This document shows positions 1 through 13,336 of a DNA stretch of 64,000 nucleotides, one piece after another. Made by a program: the position numbers and the translations under genes. Under the pieces are notes generated by a model. It was not told the DNA's origin and did no database searches. It saw only the letters and a program-made list of their open reading frames with translations. Each line of letters starts with the position of its first letter. Within the stretch, counting starts at the first letter, position 1. Source of the DNA: Cristatella mucedo (lineage: Eukaryota; Bryozoa; Phylactolaemata; Cristatellidae); contig WPIO01000118.1 in assembly GCA_009760855.2 (NCBI GenBank), positions 62,001-126,000 of the forward strand, given 5' to 3'.

Positions 1-162
1 AGCGGCAGCGAGAGCATAGAAAGGTAGCAGTGCGCTCTGCGGCTAAAGTTGACGAGAAGTATGCGCTTCGCTTTCTCTCGTTCAAAATAGCTCCGCGTGA
101 ACTTCTAGACTCGCTTGCACGGGTCATACGCTGCGGTCATTCACAGACTGGGTAGGACTCCT

Positions 163-1012
163 AATAATAATAATAATAATGCACTTGATAAAGTGCCCTC
201 AGAGAACTCAATCTCTTTCTAGGCGCTTTAAATTTGCTGCAAAGGGAAACTCGATTGAGTGGTGAGTAATATCATGCTTGATAAACAACATTAATAACAT
301 GGTTAGGGGTGACATGCACACGGTCAAATGCAAATGTGGTTAGCCGCAGCATGCACAGTGTCAGCACGCATAAGCACGTGAAGAGCGAATCACAGGGACC
401 CCCTAAATGCTGTCCTAAATAGGTGTGTTTTTAAGATCCTTTTAGATGTGGTCAGGTCAGGGGATGTTCTGACGCAGGTCGGGAGGGAGTTCCAGGCTTT
501 GGGAGCATACGAACTAAATGCACGGTCTCCAAAGGATTTGAGGTTTGTACGAGGTATTGGTAAACTGTTGGATTCCGAAAAGCGGGTGATACGATGCTTG
601 GCCTGGTGGGGGAGTAGATCTGACAGGTAGGCTGGAGCCAAAGAATGAAGTTACGTAAAAGTGAGTGACAAAACCTTGAAGTCGATGCGTTGCTTGACTG
701 GTAGCCAGTGCAGGTCGGCGAAAAGTGGTGTGATGTGGCAACTGCGACGCTTAAGACAGACAAGCCTGGCTGCAGAGTTTTGCACCAGCTGTAATCGCCT
801 GATTTCACATGCCGGTAGGCCAGCAAGCAGTGAGTTACAGAAGTCAAGACGGGATGTCACAAATGCATGGACCAACTTAGACGTGGTATCCTTATTTGTA
901 CAAGCCCGAATTTTAGCAATGTTATGCAGCTGAAAGTAGTCAGACTTGACTGTGGAGCTGATGTGGCTGTCTAACGAGAGGTCCAAAAGACATAGGTTCT
1001 TATCTGCGAAAC
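163..1012 (-). mobile_element. CR1/L2-like LINE (common family), 5'-truncated
   Basis: Starts with (AAT)n and the 3' tail (TGCACTTGATAAAGTGCCC) read on the minus strand. Codes the C-terminal part of the ORF2-type protein ([27 protein letters not shown]), with frameshifts. Inserted in the first array unit. Confidence 0.88.
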
Positions 1013-1018
1013 CTAATA

Positions 1019-1275
1019 TAATAATATAATATAATAACACACTCGATAAAGTGCCTCAGAGAATTAAATCTCCATCTAGGTGCTTTACATATGCTGCAAA
1101 GGAAGCATGATTGAATGGTTAGTAGTAGCATGCTCAATAAACAACAAGAGTCACGCGGTTAGGGGTGACATGCATAGGGTCAGCATGCAAGTGTGGTTAG
1201 TGGCAGTATGCACAGTGTCAGCACACATAAGCACATAGAGGACGAATCACAGGGACCCACTAAATGCTGCCATAA
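1019..1275 (-). mobile_element. CR1/L2-like LINE 3' end
   Basis: Second truncated copy directly behind the previous one. Same tail (ACTCGATAAAGTGCC ... TCTAGGTGCTTTACAT) and the TGACATGCATAGGGTCAGCATGC block; more diverged. Confidence 0.82.
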
Positions 1276-1344
1276 CCTAAGCTCTGCACACGCTCGTGTT
1301 CACGTTTGCCTCATTTCCGCGTTGCAGCCGCCTTGCGTCGCTAA

Positions 1345-1950
1345 TTAATCAGCCATCACCTTAAGCGGACCTTGCGTAATAAAACACGCGTAAGGGACTG
1401 CGAGATACTTTAATGGCTTCGCCGGATAGAGGCCTTCAAAGGTGAACTCATCCACGGTTGCCTGAAGTAGACGGCTCGCCGAGGTAGCCTCGTCGCCTAA
1501 AACGCTTCTGTGGTCTACCCGTGGGCCGGCTGCTACCGCTCCAATTTTGTCAGCTTCTGCAGTTACACAGCCAGCAGTAGCAGTCACACAGCTATCTGGC
1601 GAAGTTGTTACGGCAGATTTTGCTAAATGCTGTTCTTTAGCCAACGTCAGCTGTTTCGCAGGTCGACCTCTGTATTTCTTCACCCAGCTTCTGGTTTTCT
1701 TCCTTCAACTTGAGTATTTCCTCAACCAGCTTCCGTATTTGTTCAACCAGCTTCTGCTGTCGTTCAGCTAGCTTCATGATTTGTTCGGTCAGCTTTGGCT
1801 TTTGTTCAGATAGGTTTTGACTTTCTCCAGCCATATTCGGCTTCTTGTTCTTCGGCCAGCAAATCAGCTGCAACAGTTTGAACGGTCCTATAAAGAGGCA
1901 AGTGAAAGAAAATTCTTTTGCATCCTTTAGCGTCGCTCGCCAACGCTTGC
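1345..1950 (-). pseudogene. Array copy 1: coiled-coil-coding segment of an unknown gene
   Basis: Minus-strand frame with heptad repeats (KLAERQQKLVEQIRKLVEEI) about residues 65-105 of a 122-residue open frame ending at 1637. A second frame then continues (GRPAKQLTLAKE ... EGLYPAKPLKYL) to a stop at 1345. A splice-like acceptor (TGCCTCTTTATAG) at about 1892 is conserved in all three copies. Not recognised as a known family. The frame change suggests a frameshifted remnant or an intron. Confidence 0.5.
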
Positions 1951-2280
1951 CTAATGAACAATCGCAGCTCGCCGCACGTTCTATCGTATTCAAGTATTCT
2001 GGCATGCAGGAATACTATCTGCTACACATGGAGGGCACGGAGGAAATATGACCGCTTCGGTAGACAATGACACGCCCGTGCGCGCTCGCGCCTGCTGTGC
2101 ATTCACCAGTGACGACAGTACGCTGTCTTTGCAAATGCTGCTCCGCCAGGATGCAATGCGCAGAGTGCAGTGCATCCTGGCTAGTCGACAGCCGGTCACA
2201 AGGAGAGACCTGCGAGCGACAGCGTGCTTTCGCTGAGCGCTTCCAAGCAGGTGAGACCCGAAGAACCTCAGCTAAATAAA

Positions 2281-2388
<108 letters not shown>

Positions 2389-3560
2389 AAAGCTGCCGTC
2401 TGAAAGAGCAGCTGGCAGCAGCTATTTTTCTTCAGCGGCCGCGGCCACGAGAAACGTCCAAGTGCCGAAGTCTTACCTGGTGAGCTATGCGATGGCAATG
2501 TGAACTGAGTGACAGTGTGTTCGGCTAGCGACTGGAAGCTGCGGTTTGACGCTCCGATAGAAAGGAAATGCCAAATGTCCAAGGACAACTGTACATTTGG
2601 GCTCGCAGCACGACGGCTCACAGCCGTTCTGTCCCGCGCCCGCGTTGTCACTGCTCCCGTTCGGCAAGCCGCGATTCACACTCAATTACCGCATAAACTC
2701 GGGGAGCAATAACCCTCATTAAAACATAAACTTATAAAACCATACAGCCAAGGCAGGGCCACCGTAAGACCGCAGAAGCAATTACGCCACTTATTTTCTC
2801 GCAGCTCATTGGCTCAAGTAAAGGATGCAGTGCTCGAACATGAGCTGGCGGGCTTCCTTGAGCCCTATTAACATGCCTACAAATGTTTCTGTCTAAGCTT
2901 CTTCGTCCTTCAAAAATAAGTTTGCTTGATTAAGTCTGTAAGACAGCTGCAGCAGCACTATTAAATGATTTGATGCAAACATACAGATATGCGTGCGATT
3001 CTGTGCATTACCTTTCAGTATGTAGTCGGTCAGTAAGGTGGGTACAGCTGGACTGTTTTCACCGATAGATTTCAGGACTAAAACAGAGAAAAAATAAGGA
3101 GCAACATAAAAGGTCTGATTTAGAGCTGTTAGCATAAACTAGGGGACCGATTACAGAATATACAGGTAGAGCAGTTGTATGAGAGACAGGATTAGACAGT
3201 ACAGACTGGGGAATACCTTAAATGATGACAACAGCTGGCCGAAACTAAGTACAATAATATAACAGAGTTAATACAGCATGTCCTCAATATATGATGCACA
3301 TATACAGCACGACCTTGCCAAAGCGTGGTGGCATGTCTGCAGATGCAGGCATATTTAGGTTGGTGTACATCAGTCTGACTCAGGTTTTAGCATCGTGACG
3401 TGCTGCAGTCACAGCTTTTGCAGCACATAAAAGCGCATATTAATAAAAAAAATCTCGTAAATTGCAAAGCAATTGAGAATTGCTTTTATGTGTGCGCGTT
3501 CGACATGGCCTCTTGCGATTGATCAGCGATTGCCAGTAAATCTCTAGGGACTTGGAGGAT

Positions 3561-3566
3561 TAGAGA

Positions 3567-3603
<37 letters not shown>
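3561..3603. repeat. (GA)n microsatellite
   Basis: GA tract marking the conserved microsatellite position of array unit 1. Confidence 0.97.
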
Positions 3604-3608
<5 letters not shown>

Positions 3609-4157
3609 CTCGCTTGTCGAGCCGATGTTGCGGTTTAGGCTTTCCAGTTTCACATTGACACTCGGTTTTTCGTAATAATAAAATCGATCTTTAGCCATTT
3701 CATTAAGGAGATTCACATGCTTTTCAAGTTGAGAGGATCTTGAAGATCTTAATTACTTGACTCGTGTAGAAATGCCAGACGCCATGGCTCCTTCGCCTCA
3801 TACAGACATAGCCTTGTATAAGGTACGCTTTACATTAATTTACTCGATTTTTTTAAATTTAATTACGCCCGTTGTGTTTTTAGGGCGATGTGTTGTGTTC
3901 TTAGGGCGACATGCCGCTAAGAAATACACATTTGAAAGTAGTCAGTTTTAATAAGGAGCAGATCGCCAAACAGTAGCTCCGTAGAGCGTGCGTTTGTGAG
4001 CCGTAGGGAGTCCGGCCTATATACCAAATCTACGGTAATAAGTGCGCCGGGGCGGGCCTAATGCTGATTGACAGTAGGAGTGAGCCCAACGGGCGGGCTG
4101 AATAGCCAGCGCACGATGTTGGCCTGTTCGGGCTAACCCCAAAAGCTTCGTCATGCC

Positions 4158-4304
4158 GAGCTGGTTTGGTCCAGCGGTAAAAGTGCTCGCCCCGACCAGG
4201 GTGTGGCTGAGGTCGTGGGCTCGAGCCCGGAGGCACATGTGAAGCGCCTGAATAGAAATTAAGTTCTCTTAGGGCGCTATACAAACGAATTATATTATAT
4301 TATT
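4158..4304 (+). mobile_element. SINE2 (tRNA-derived, LINE-like 3' hairpin)
   Basis: tRNA-like head (CTGGTTTGGTCCAGCGGTAA) with B box GGGCTCGAGCCC. Its tail AAGCGCCTGAATAGAAATTA AGTTCTCTTAGGGCGCTATA is close to the common LINE 3' end. Ends TATTATATTATT. Confidence 0.85.
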
Positions 4305-6430
4305 AGCCACCGCATGTTGCTGTGCGGTAGGCGGCATCGCAACAACCCCGGAAAGTAAGTGTATTAAGAAGGCTATGCACTGCCTTAAGGTAAACCATAA
4401 AATGTAGGCACGGGAAAAAGATGGAATTTAAAGGTTAGTCTGCTATTTCCCCAAAGGAAAGTGATTGCTGACCGACCAATGCCAAGGGAGCCACAGCCAA
4501 CATAAAGGCAAACGGGAAATACATTCTTATAGATGAAAAATAAATTTCACCGAGTAGAGACTGAAAGTAAAATTGTGGATATATCAAATCTTGATATCAA
4601 CCTGGACAAAGTCGCGTAAAGCGTTTGGACTGTATGCCAATCTATCAATGACATCAGCGAAACGAGCTGATTAGAAAGGAAAGCGTCGCTTTAGTGTCGC
4701 TTTGCTGATACTCAGTGCATGCATTATTTTCATCGATTCAGTGATACAAACTGTTTTCAATTTTCCTACGTACAGATTTTGCTAGGGCCAGCGTACCAGA
4801 AACGACAACAGACGATGGGTGGGCCCAAATTCTAAAGCAATATCAGAAGTTTCCATAATTTTTGCGATCGAAGCTAACATCATTCATTGAAATTTTGTGG
4901 TCAAGCAATGCTAACAATGGCATATTTTCAGAATTGCAGTCGAGTCGACAGACCAGAGAGCCGACCTTGTAGTGCGACGTCTATCAGGCCTTCTGTTTAA
5001 TTTGTGCTTTTGCACCTGGTTCTTTACCGAATCCGAGCGCAGTAACCTCTTTTCTCAAACAGTAGATCGTAGCATGCATGGGCAGACACGTTAGAAAGCT
5101 TCACGCTCATCTTACTTTGGCTGCACTCTAATAATATAACGGGTCGCAGTAGGTCACTTTATTCGGTCCCATCTCCTAACTACGTAGCACGAATTTCAAA
5201 AACCGATATAGACTGTTGTTATTGAGTTAGTGCGCAAAAGAGCTATGACATTGCAGAGGGCAGAGGGCATCGGAATTTGTTTCAGATGCGGCTTGACCAG
5301 AAGCCATGAGACTACATTTGGCTCGGCAAAACCTTAGTAGAAATTCAAAAGGAAAGAAATTAAAAATTCATTGCTTTAAAATGAGCTTTAATTTACTCAT
5401 TGTGTACGCACTATTTTCAAGTCCAATGATGCCACGTCAATATTAACTCACCGCAGCATGCCTTTTGGGCCTAAAATCTATTTCAATCCACTTCGTGCAA
5501 GTTTCCCTATCTTAAATGACTTCAGCTTCATGTTACAAGTGCACATGTTTCCATTTTAACCAGAACTTAAACTATGCTCCATTTTCATATTCCGAAGCAA
5601 ACGGCAACGTACTTTCGAGCTCCGAACACAAATCACTTCATACAAACGAGCCGGGTGAAACTCAAGAGTTTTACTTTACGCTATGGACCTACGTTCTATT
5701 ACTAAGCTGGTTCACTTGCACAGTCGTACGTGGGATACGGTTCTTCTCTGCTGTGAGTGGTTTTAGCAGTTTAACCGTGTGCAGTGTGCAGCTGGTTTGT
5801 TTTTGCTTGCTTGTTAAGCAACAGTTTCCTAAGAAGCCCAATGATGAAAACTCTTGAACGAAGCATGAACATCCGTGCTCGCTGGCATAGGAACGCTAGT
5901 CTCGGTAGCTTTATAGTACAGCACAATCAACAGCGAGCCAAGGAATGTTGTGAAATCGCACTCGCTCGAGGTGATCATCATCCGGTAGTTACTCAAGCCT
6001 GCAGCAAGCAGCCTTCTGGCGTGCAGCAATGCGTAATTACTAGATGCACATTCTTTAAGTCTTTACCTATGTATTTTTGACCGACTTAACTTAATACTGA
6101 GCAGATTAATAGGACAGCATGTCCGTGGCATTGTGGTATGTCTGCAGGTGTGGGCAGTCTGAATCAGCTTTCACTTCTGCGACGTACTGCAGTCGCAGCT
6201 TTTGCGCCTCATAAAGACTCATAATAATAATTAATTACTGTGGACAATGTCACGCAATTATGAATTAAACATTTATGTTTTCACATCGTCCAGGCCTTAT
6301 TGCAATTGATATGCTGAGGCTATTGAATCGTTAGTGACATTCTTTCCGTGTGAAAGTGTCGAAGTGCATACGCAAATGTATAGGTCGAAACGTCCATACT
6401 GCCGGCCGACATTAATTGCTTGTCTTCTCT

Positions 6431-7077
6431 AGTTTTGTCAGTCGTGAGCGTCGCCGTAGCCATATTTCACCACTTCGTGCCGACCTGTACTGGCTCCCAG
6501 TCAAGCAACTCATCAACTTAACGGTTTTCTCACTCTCTTTTAGGCTCTTTGGCTCTTTAACTCTTTGGCTCCAGCCTACCTATCACATCTACTCCTCACC
6601 AGGCTAAGCGTCGTACCACCCACTTTTCGCAATCTGCTTACCTATATCTTGTATAAACCTTCAATCCTTTTAGAGACCGTGTCTTTAGTTCGTATGCTCC
6701 CAAAGCCTGGAGCTCACTCCCGACTTGCGTCACATCTCCTGACCTGACCACATTTAAAAAAAAATAAAAACTCGTCTATTTATCACAGAATTTATTGGGT
6801 CTCTATGATTTGACATTTTTTACCTTATGCATGCTGACACTGTGCATGCTGCCACTAACCGTACTAGCATGCTGACCCTGTGCATTGTATCCCTAACCGT
6901 GTTGTTCTCGCTTTTTCTTGAGCATGCTACCACTAACCATTCGATTGCGCTTTCTTTCTTTTTCTTTTCTTTCTTTCTTTCTTTCTTTGAAGCAAATGTA
7001 AAGCGCCTAGAAACCAGTTGAGTTCTCTGAGGACGCTATATCAAATGCGATATTATTAGTATTATTATCAGTATTAG
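6431..7077 (+). mobile_element. CR1/L2-like LINE, 5'-truncated
   Basis: Reads VSRERRRSHISPLRADLYWL then PVKQ, tail AAAGCGCCTAGAAACCAG ... GACGCTATATC and ATTATTAG. A CTTT-rich stretch at 6950-6990 interrupts the 3' UTR. It separates array units 1 and 2. Confidence 0.86.
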
Positions 7078-7509
7078 TTGTTTCTGTTAAATTTGTCTTT
7101 CGGCCTCCGTCTCAGGTCTCATACTCTTTGCAGCTCACGGCATCGGGACTTCCTTCAGGATCATGAGAAATAAGATCCTGGGAGATTCAGCGGCAGCGAG
7201 AGCGGAAAAAAAGAAGTAGTGAGCTCCGCGACGAACTTTGACAGCGGACATGCGCTTTGATTGGCTTTCTCCAAGTCAAACTAGCTCCGCGTCGCTACTC
7301 CTAGCACTCCAAGCACTGCATGCACTGCGGTCATTCGCTAGCTCGGTAGGACTCCTAGAACCGACGATAGTCTAAAACAAAGATCTAGCATTCTCCAGCG
7401 CAACGAAACCTCTGCACGCAACCTTGCTCACTTTAGCGTTACTTTTATGTAGCGATTGTTTTATTGTGTGCGTTTCGGTCGCCCCGCCTCGCAGTATTAA
7501 TTTATCAGT

Positions 7510-8078
7510 CATTCGGCCTTAGCCGACCTTGCAAAATAAAAGACACGTAAGGGAGCAGTGGGAAACTGTATTGGGTCCGGTGGATAGAGACCGCGGAATG
7601 TGTAAGCTCGCCCACGACTGCCCGAGGCAGGCAGCCCGCAGAGGTAGCTTCGTCGCCTAAAGCGCTCCTGCAGTCTATCAGTCGGCCGGCTGCTGCTGCT
7701 GCTCCAGTTTTTTCAGCTGCTGCGGTTGCACACCCAGCAGCAGCAGTCGCATGGCGACGTGCCCAAGTTGCCCATGCAGCTTCTCCAGGACGCCAGGAAA
7801 GCGCTTCTGCCTCTCCTTAGCCAGCATGAGTCGTATCGCAGGCCGCTCTTTCTACTTCTCTGCAGCCACCTCCTGCTGTCCTTCAGCCAGCTTCAGCATT
7901 TCTTCAGCTTGAGATTCTGCTTTTACGTCAGCTACCTCCACTAGCTCTTTAGAAGCCAGCTTCGTAACCATTTCTCCAGCCATCTTCCGTCCTAAGTCAG
8001 GAACCAAGTGCTGTCCTCCAGCCAGCCAATCAGCTGCAGCAGCCTTTACAATCCTGCAAGGCAAGCATGTGAAAGAAA
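7510..8078 (-). pseudogene. Array copy 2: coiled-coil-coding segment, cut by a LINE
   Basis: Homologue of the segment at 1345-1950. The heptad part is shortened (AEEMLKLAEGQQEVAAEK), while SALGDEATSAGCLPRA and the C-terminal stop region align with copy 1. Its 5' side is truncated by a LINE beginning at about 8079, directly after the conserved TGTGAAAGAA block, so this copy cannot be intact. Confidence 0.5.
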
Positions 8079-8713
8079 GCTGGTGCAAAACACTGCAGCT
8101 AGGCTTGTCTGTCGTGAGCGTCGCAGTTGCCACATTACTCCACTTCTCGCCGACCTGCACTGGCTACCAGTCAAGCAACGGATTGACTTCAAGGTTTTGT
8201 CGCTCACTTTTAGGTCCCTTCATTCTATGGCTCCAGCCTATCTCTCCGACATACTCCCCCATCAGGCCAAGCATCGTACCACCCGCTTTTCGGAATCCAA
8301 CAGTCTAGAAATACCTTGTACAAACCTCAAATCCTTTGGAGACCGTGCATTTAGTTCGTATGCTCCCAAAGCCTGGAACTCCCTCCCGACCTGCGTCAGA
8401 ACATCCCCTGACCTGACCACATTTAAAAGGAACTTAAAAACACACATATTTAGGACAGCATTTCGTGGGTCCCTGTGATTTGTCCTTCACGTGCTTATGC
8501 ATGCTGACACTGTGCATGCTGCCACTAACCACATTTGCATGCTGACCCTGTGCATGTCACCCCTAACCATGTTATTCATTGTGTTTGTTTTTTTCAAGCA
8601 TGATTTTACTTACCATTCAATTGCATTACCCTTTGCAGCAAATGTAAAGCGCCTAGAAAGAGATTAATTTCTCTGAGGGCGCTTTATCAAGTACATTATT
8701 ATTATTATTAATA
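8079..8713 (+). mobile_element. CR1/L2-like LINE, 5'-truncated, well preserved
   Basis: Open frame to 8478 codes the C-terminal 130 or so residues (SAYAPKAWNSLPTCVRTSPD-type, ending FRTAFRGSL), then the full 3' UTR and (ATT)n. It is a young-looking copy that truncates array copy 2 of the coiled-coil segment. Confidence 0.9.
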
Positions 8714-9421
8714 CTCATTTTTAAAAAACAGCGCTTGCTCACTGTTTTGAGTAGCATCTTGAATAAGCTGTTAGCTTGCCTTTTATCGCCGAACAGGTTA
8801 CGTGAAAATACCAACTGACGGCTTCTTACATAGTGGGTTCGGCGACAATGCCTTTGATTGAGCGACAGCGTTCCGGTACCGATTAGAAGCAATGTATACG
8901 CTAAACTTAATTTCTTGCCGATTCAGCCCACGAAAACGTAGCAGTGCGTGTCCTTGAACCCAGAAGTCACGCGGCAGTATCCACCGGCAAATATGCCTGA
9001 CCCTTGTTCCATAGATGTGATTCGTAATGTTAGCAGATGGAATTTTGCTTTTTTATATTCAACAACTGACTAATATTTCAAGAACTACATTTGAGTTGCG
9101 GTTGGCCATTAAATAGTGTGATATTGAAGCTACGCCATCCCCGGCGCTATCGCTACTTCCTACCGCTATTATTAATTTGCCTAGAAATGGTTTTTGGCTT
9201 CGTAGTATTCAAAAAATACCAGTGCGCTTTATAAAATAGGTTAGATACCTGCAAGAGCCACAATTGAATATTTTTATTCGTAATCTGTTAGAATCTAATA
9301 GCAAGGTAGAACGTGAAGCAGGTATACATTTGTGTAGATCAGCCAAGTCGCTGTTGCACTACTTCGACTAAATTGGCTACGGTACCATTGTCGCAGCACG
9401 CCTAAAGCTCTGCAATTCTAC

Positions 9422-9475
9422 TTTACTAAAACTAAACTAAAACTAAAACTAAACTAAACTAAAACCAAAACTTAT
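9422..9475. repeat. (ACTAAA)n-like repeat
   Basis: Mixed ACTAAA and ACTAAAACTAAA units, purine-biased, in array unit 2. Confidence 0.9.
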
Positions 9476-9557
9476 GATGGCTTGATAGTCAAATCAACTT
9501 GAGTGGTCTTTTTGTCTAAGCAGGACACCCGTATTCCGTGGAGAGGCTCTGAAAGTA

Positions 9558-9633
<76 letters not shown>
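9558..9633. repeat. (GA)n microsatellite
   Basis: Same relative position in array unit 2 as the tracts at 3561 and 13264; one GCGA interruption. Confidence 0.98.
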
Positions 9634-9636
<3 letters not shown>

Positions 9637-11469
9637 CTGGCTGGTTGAGCCAATTTTAAGGTCTAGGTTTTCGCGTTCCACATCGACGCTCGGTTTTCTT
9701 ATAATCACAAAATCGATCATTAGCTTTTCCATTTAAAAGAGTCAGTTGTCATTCAAATTTAGGGCCCCTTCCAAATGTCTAATCGGTTGACACAATTGGA
9801 AATTCAGGCCGTCAAGGCTCCTCCGCCACATATGGACGGAAGTGGTTTCCAGTGCGGCTGGCTCAAAAACAATGAGACTACATTTTCCTCGGCAATACTT
9901 TCGCAGAATATCAAAACCAAAATGCTTTAAAATGAGCTTTAATCTAGACACACCACGAGCATTTTTCATTAGTCCAACCATGTCACGTCAAAAATATTGT
10001 TAGGCAATTTCATTACAATTTCACCACTATCCGCTTCGATCCAGTTGCCTTTTCGAAAACGATTCCACCTTCACGTTACAAGCACAAGTGTTTTTACCGC
10101 AAATTAAAAACGCTTCGTTTTGTTATTCCAGTGCAGCTAGTCATGAAAACTGTATTCTAACATGCGGATAGATTTTTCGAGCTGCGTGCCAATCAGAATA
10201 TGAAACCGATCCATATGAAACAACATATGAAAGCTAGGTGGAAGACGCAGCTTAGACCTTTACTTTACGCTATAGAGCTAGGCTCTATGAAACAGCTGCT
10301 TCGCTTATACAATCTTATGTGGGTTTTGGGTCTTCTTCGCTGGGAGCGGCTATTTTTTCAGCTAGATTATTCTTTGCTTTTTTGCATCGGTTCCCTAAGA
10401 AGCACGTATGATGAAGGTTACTTGGACAAAGCCTGAAAATTCACGTTCACTGGCTCAGGAATTTTACTTTCGATAGCTTAATAGTACTGGACAATCAACC
10501 ATGAGCCAAAATATATTGTCTAATCGTACTCGCTTGAGGCGAACATGCATTCAGTAGGTACTCATGCCGTTAGTAAGAGGCTTACTGGTGGGCTGTAACG
10601 CGTAATTCCTAGGTGTAAATTCTCTCCGAGTCTTTCTATATATGTCTTTCACCAACTTAACTTAACACAGAGCCGAATAGTACGACTACCTTGCCAATTA
10701 GCGGTTGAATGTCGGCAGGTACAGGCATATCCATGCCGGCATAGTCACAGTCTGACTCGGCTTTTGGTATATTGATTTACTGCGGTCACAGCTGTTTCAC
10801 CACATAATAGTGCATACTGACAATTAATTACTGGGAAATATTGCATGATGCAATTATGAATTGCATTTGTGTATGCGTATAGGGCAGTCTCTCTTACGAT
10901 AGATCTCCGCCGGCTAGCGACTAATTTGTGACTTTCCTTCCGTACGAAAGTATGGGACATACATACCAAAGAAATGCAGGTTACAACTTGCATACTGTTA
11001 GCCATCGTTGAGTGTTTCCGCTACATGCGCCTCTCGCTCACGGCATAGCAAGTCTCATACTTCTTGCAGCTCACGGCATCGAGACTTCTTTAAATACTCC
11101 GAGAAATACCATTTTTCGAGAGGTTCAGCGGCTACGAAAGCGAAGAAAAGTAGCGACGAGCTCCTCCGCGACGAATGATGACGCAGCGGCGAATACGAGC
11201 GAATACAATCGCTGTCACTAAGCCAAAATAGCTCCCCGCGCTTCAGCATCTCCAAGCGCCGCATGCACTGCGTGCGCTGCATTTGTTTGCAAACTCGGTA
11301 GGACTCTTGGAATTGGCAACAGTTTTCCTAAAGACGTGGCATTTTTGCTTTACGAAACCTCAGCCGCGCCCCTGTGCTCACCTTAGCGTTACTGTCACGT
11401 CGCATTAAATGTCGGTTGCGCCAACGCGCCTCATAATTTAGTTATTTTTTTCTGTGGCGCACTTTTCAG

Positions 11470-12150
11470 AATAAAAACTCGTAAGGGGGCCGTCATAAAC
11501 TGTATTGGCTTCAGCGGATAGAGACCTTCAAATGACGAGATCGCGCACGTACGACTTCCGGAGGAAAGCGACTGGCAGAGGTATATCTATCGCCTGGAGT
11601 GCTTCTTTAGACTAGCCGTTGGCCGGATGCTGCTGCTGCTCTCGTGTTATCAGCTTTTGCAGTCGCATAGACATCACCAGCCGTCGCCAGGCAAGCTTCT
11701 GAGGTTTTGAAGGCAGCTTTTCCTGAATGCACATTTTCTGCTCTTTAGCCGCTATCTTCTGCTGTGTGTCAGCCAGCTACATTGCACCTTGAGCTTGCTC
11801 GTGTCTTTCGTCGACGAGCTTCTGCTTGTCTTTTGCCAAGTTCAGAATATTTTCAGCCAGATTCTGATTTTTTTCAGCCAGCTTCAGCATCTCTTCAGCT
11901 AGCTTCTCGTTTTCGTTGGCCAACTTTAGCTTTCCTTCAGTTAGCTTCTGCATTTCTTCAGCCAGTTTCAGCGCTTCTTTAGCTATATTCTGCTTTTCTT
12001 CGACCAGCTTTAGCATTTCCTTAGCTAGCTTCTACTTTTCTTCAGCCAGGTTGTGCTTCACGTTCTTCAGCCAGTCAATCCACTTCGGCAGCTTGTGCGG
12101 TCCTGCAAGGAGGCGCGTGAAAGAAGACTTCTTATGCATCAATTAGCGTT
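11470..12150 (-). pseudogene. Array copy 3: coiled-coil-coding segment, longest heptad run
   Basis: Minus-strand frame 12016-11777 is almost pure coiled coil (KLAEEMQKLTEGKLKLANEN, EKLAEEMLKLAEKNQNLAEN), a degenerate 21-nt/7-residue tandem repeat. Downstream, FEGLYPLKPIQF matches the EGLYP-KP patch of copy 1, so protein-level constraint once acted here. In-frame stops separate the parts. Confidence 0.5.
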
Positions 12151-12716
12151 CGCTTGCTAATGCTTTCTTACTGAACAATGTTAGTTCGTTGTATGTTTTA
12201 CCCTACTCAAGTATTCTGTCATGCAGCGTTACCAACTACTGCACAAGAATAGTGCCGAATCGGTAGGACCGCCTTTGCAGCAAATGACATGCACATACGC
12301 TCGCACCTGCTCTGCATGCACCAAAGATGGTATGCCAACACTAAGGAGGCTGCGCCTTCAGAATTTAATGGGTAGAGTGGAGTGCAGGAGCTGGTTGAAA
12401 GCACAAACAGAGAGAAAGGTGAGTCAATAACATTCTTTCAATGAGCGCTGCAGGCCCCGAATGACCTCAGCAAAAGCAGCGCTGGCTCGCTATCTTGGGC
12501 AGCATCTCTAATGGGCAGCTAGCGTGCCTTTTCTCGACGGAGCAAGCTACAAGAAAATGCCAAGTGCAGACCTCCTACCTGTTGGGTTCAACGACAGCCC
12601 CCTAGACTGGATGACAGCGTTCCGCAACCTTCTGGGAGCAACGAATGCAATACTTATTTTTCTTGCAGTGTCAGCGCAAGAGAAGGCAGTAGCGCTGGTC
12701 TTTAATACCCCAGGTC

Positions 12717-12810
12717 ACGTATATTTATATTTATTTTTTTATTATTTATATTTTTGTTATTTATCACATATATTTATATTATATTTATCTATTTATCAAT
12801 ATTTGAGAAT
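12717..12810. repeat. AT-rich low-complexity tract
   Basis: TATTTATATTTATTTTTTTA-type sequence without coding signal. Confidence 0.9.
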
Positions 12811-13261
12811 TACATTAGAACTTGCGATAGTTGAGTAAACATTGCCTGTAAGGGAAACTATGCCGTCCCTGTCATTGTTTTCCCAGCAGGCTTCCTATAG
12901 CCCTATGTATTAGCCTACGGTGGTTTCTTTCCAGGCTTTTTTGTACATCACATAACCAGTTTGCTTCGTAAAATCTGTCAGATAGCTGCACGTACCACAA
13001 TTGAATGTTTTCTTGGCAAGCTTTTGGCATTTAATAGGATGGAGAAAACGTCCAGCAGGTATAAACCTGCCAGGACGATATGGCACAAATATTTTGACTA
13101 AATATGCTGCGTTACTGCGATCCGAGCACTCCGAAAGATTTGCAATTTTACTTTGCTAAAGCTAGGATGGCTTAATAGTCGAACTAATCTGGCGTTTTTG
13201 ACAAAGGTCTTTTGGTGATAACAGGACACCCATAGTTCATGGAGAGACTTCGAATGAAATA

Positions 13262-13263
<2 letters not shown>

Positions 13264-13302
<39 letters not shown>

Positions 13303-13336
13303 GAGCGAAATATAGAGAGCGAGAGAGAGAGAGAGA
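13264..13336. repeat. (GA)n microsatellite
   Basis: Third array copy of the GA tract, interrupted by ACGAGAGCGAAATATAG. Confidence 0.97.

Noticed and set aside
9422-9475. Internal telomere repeat
   Set aside because: ACTAAA/ACTAAAACTAAA units do not match TTAGGG-type repeats on either strand.
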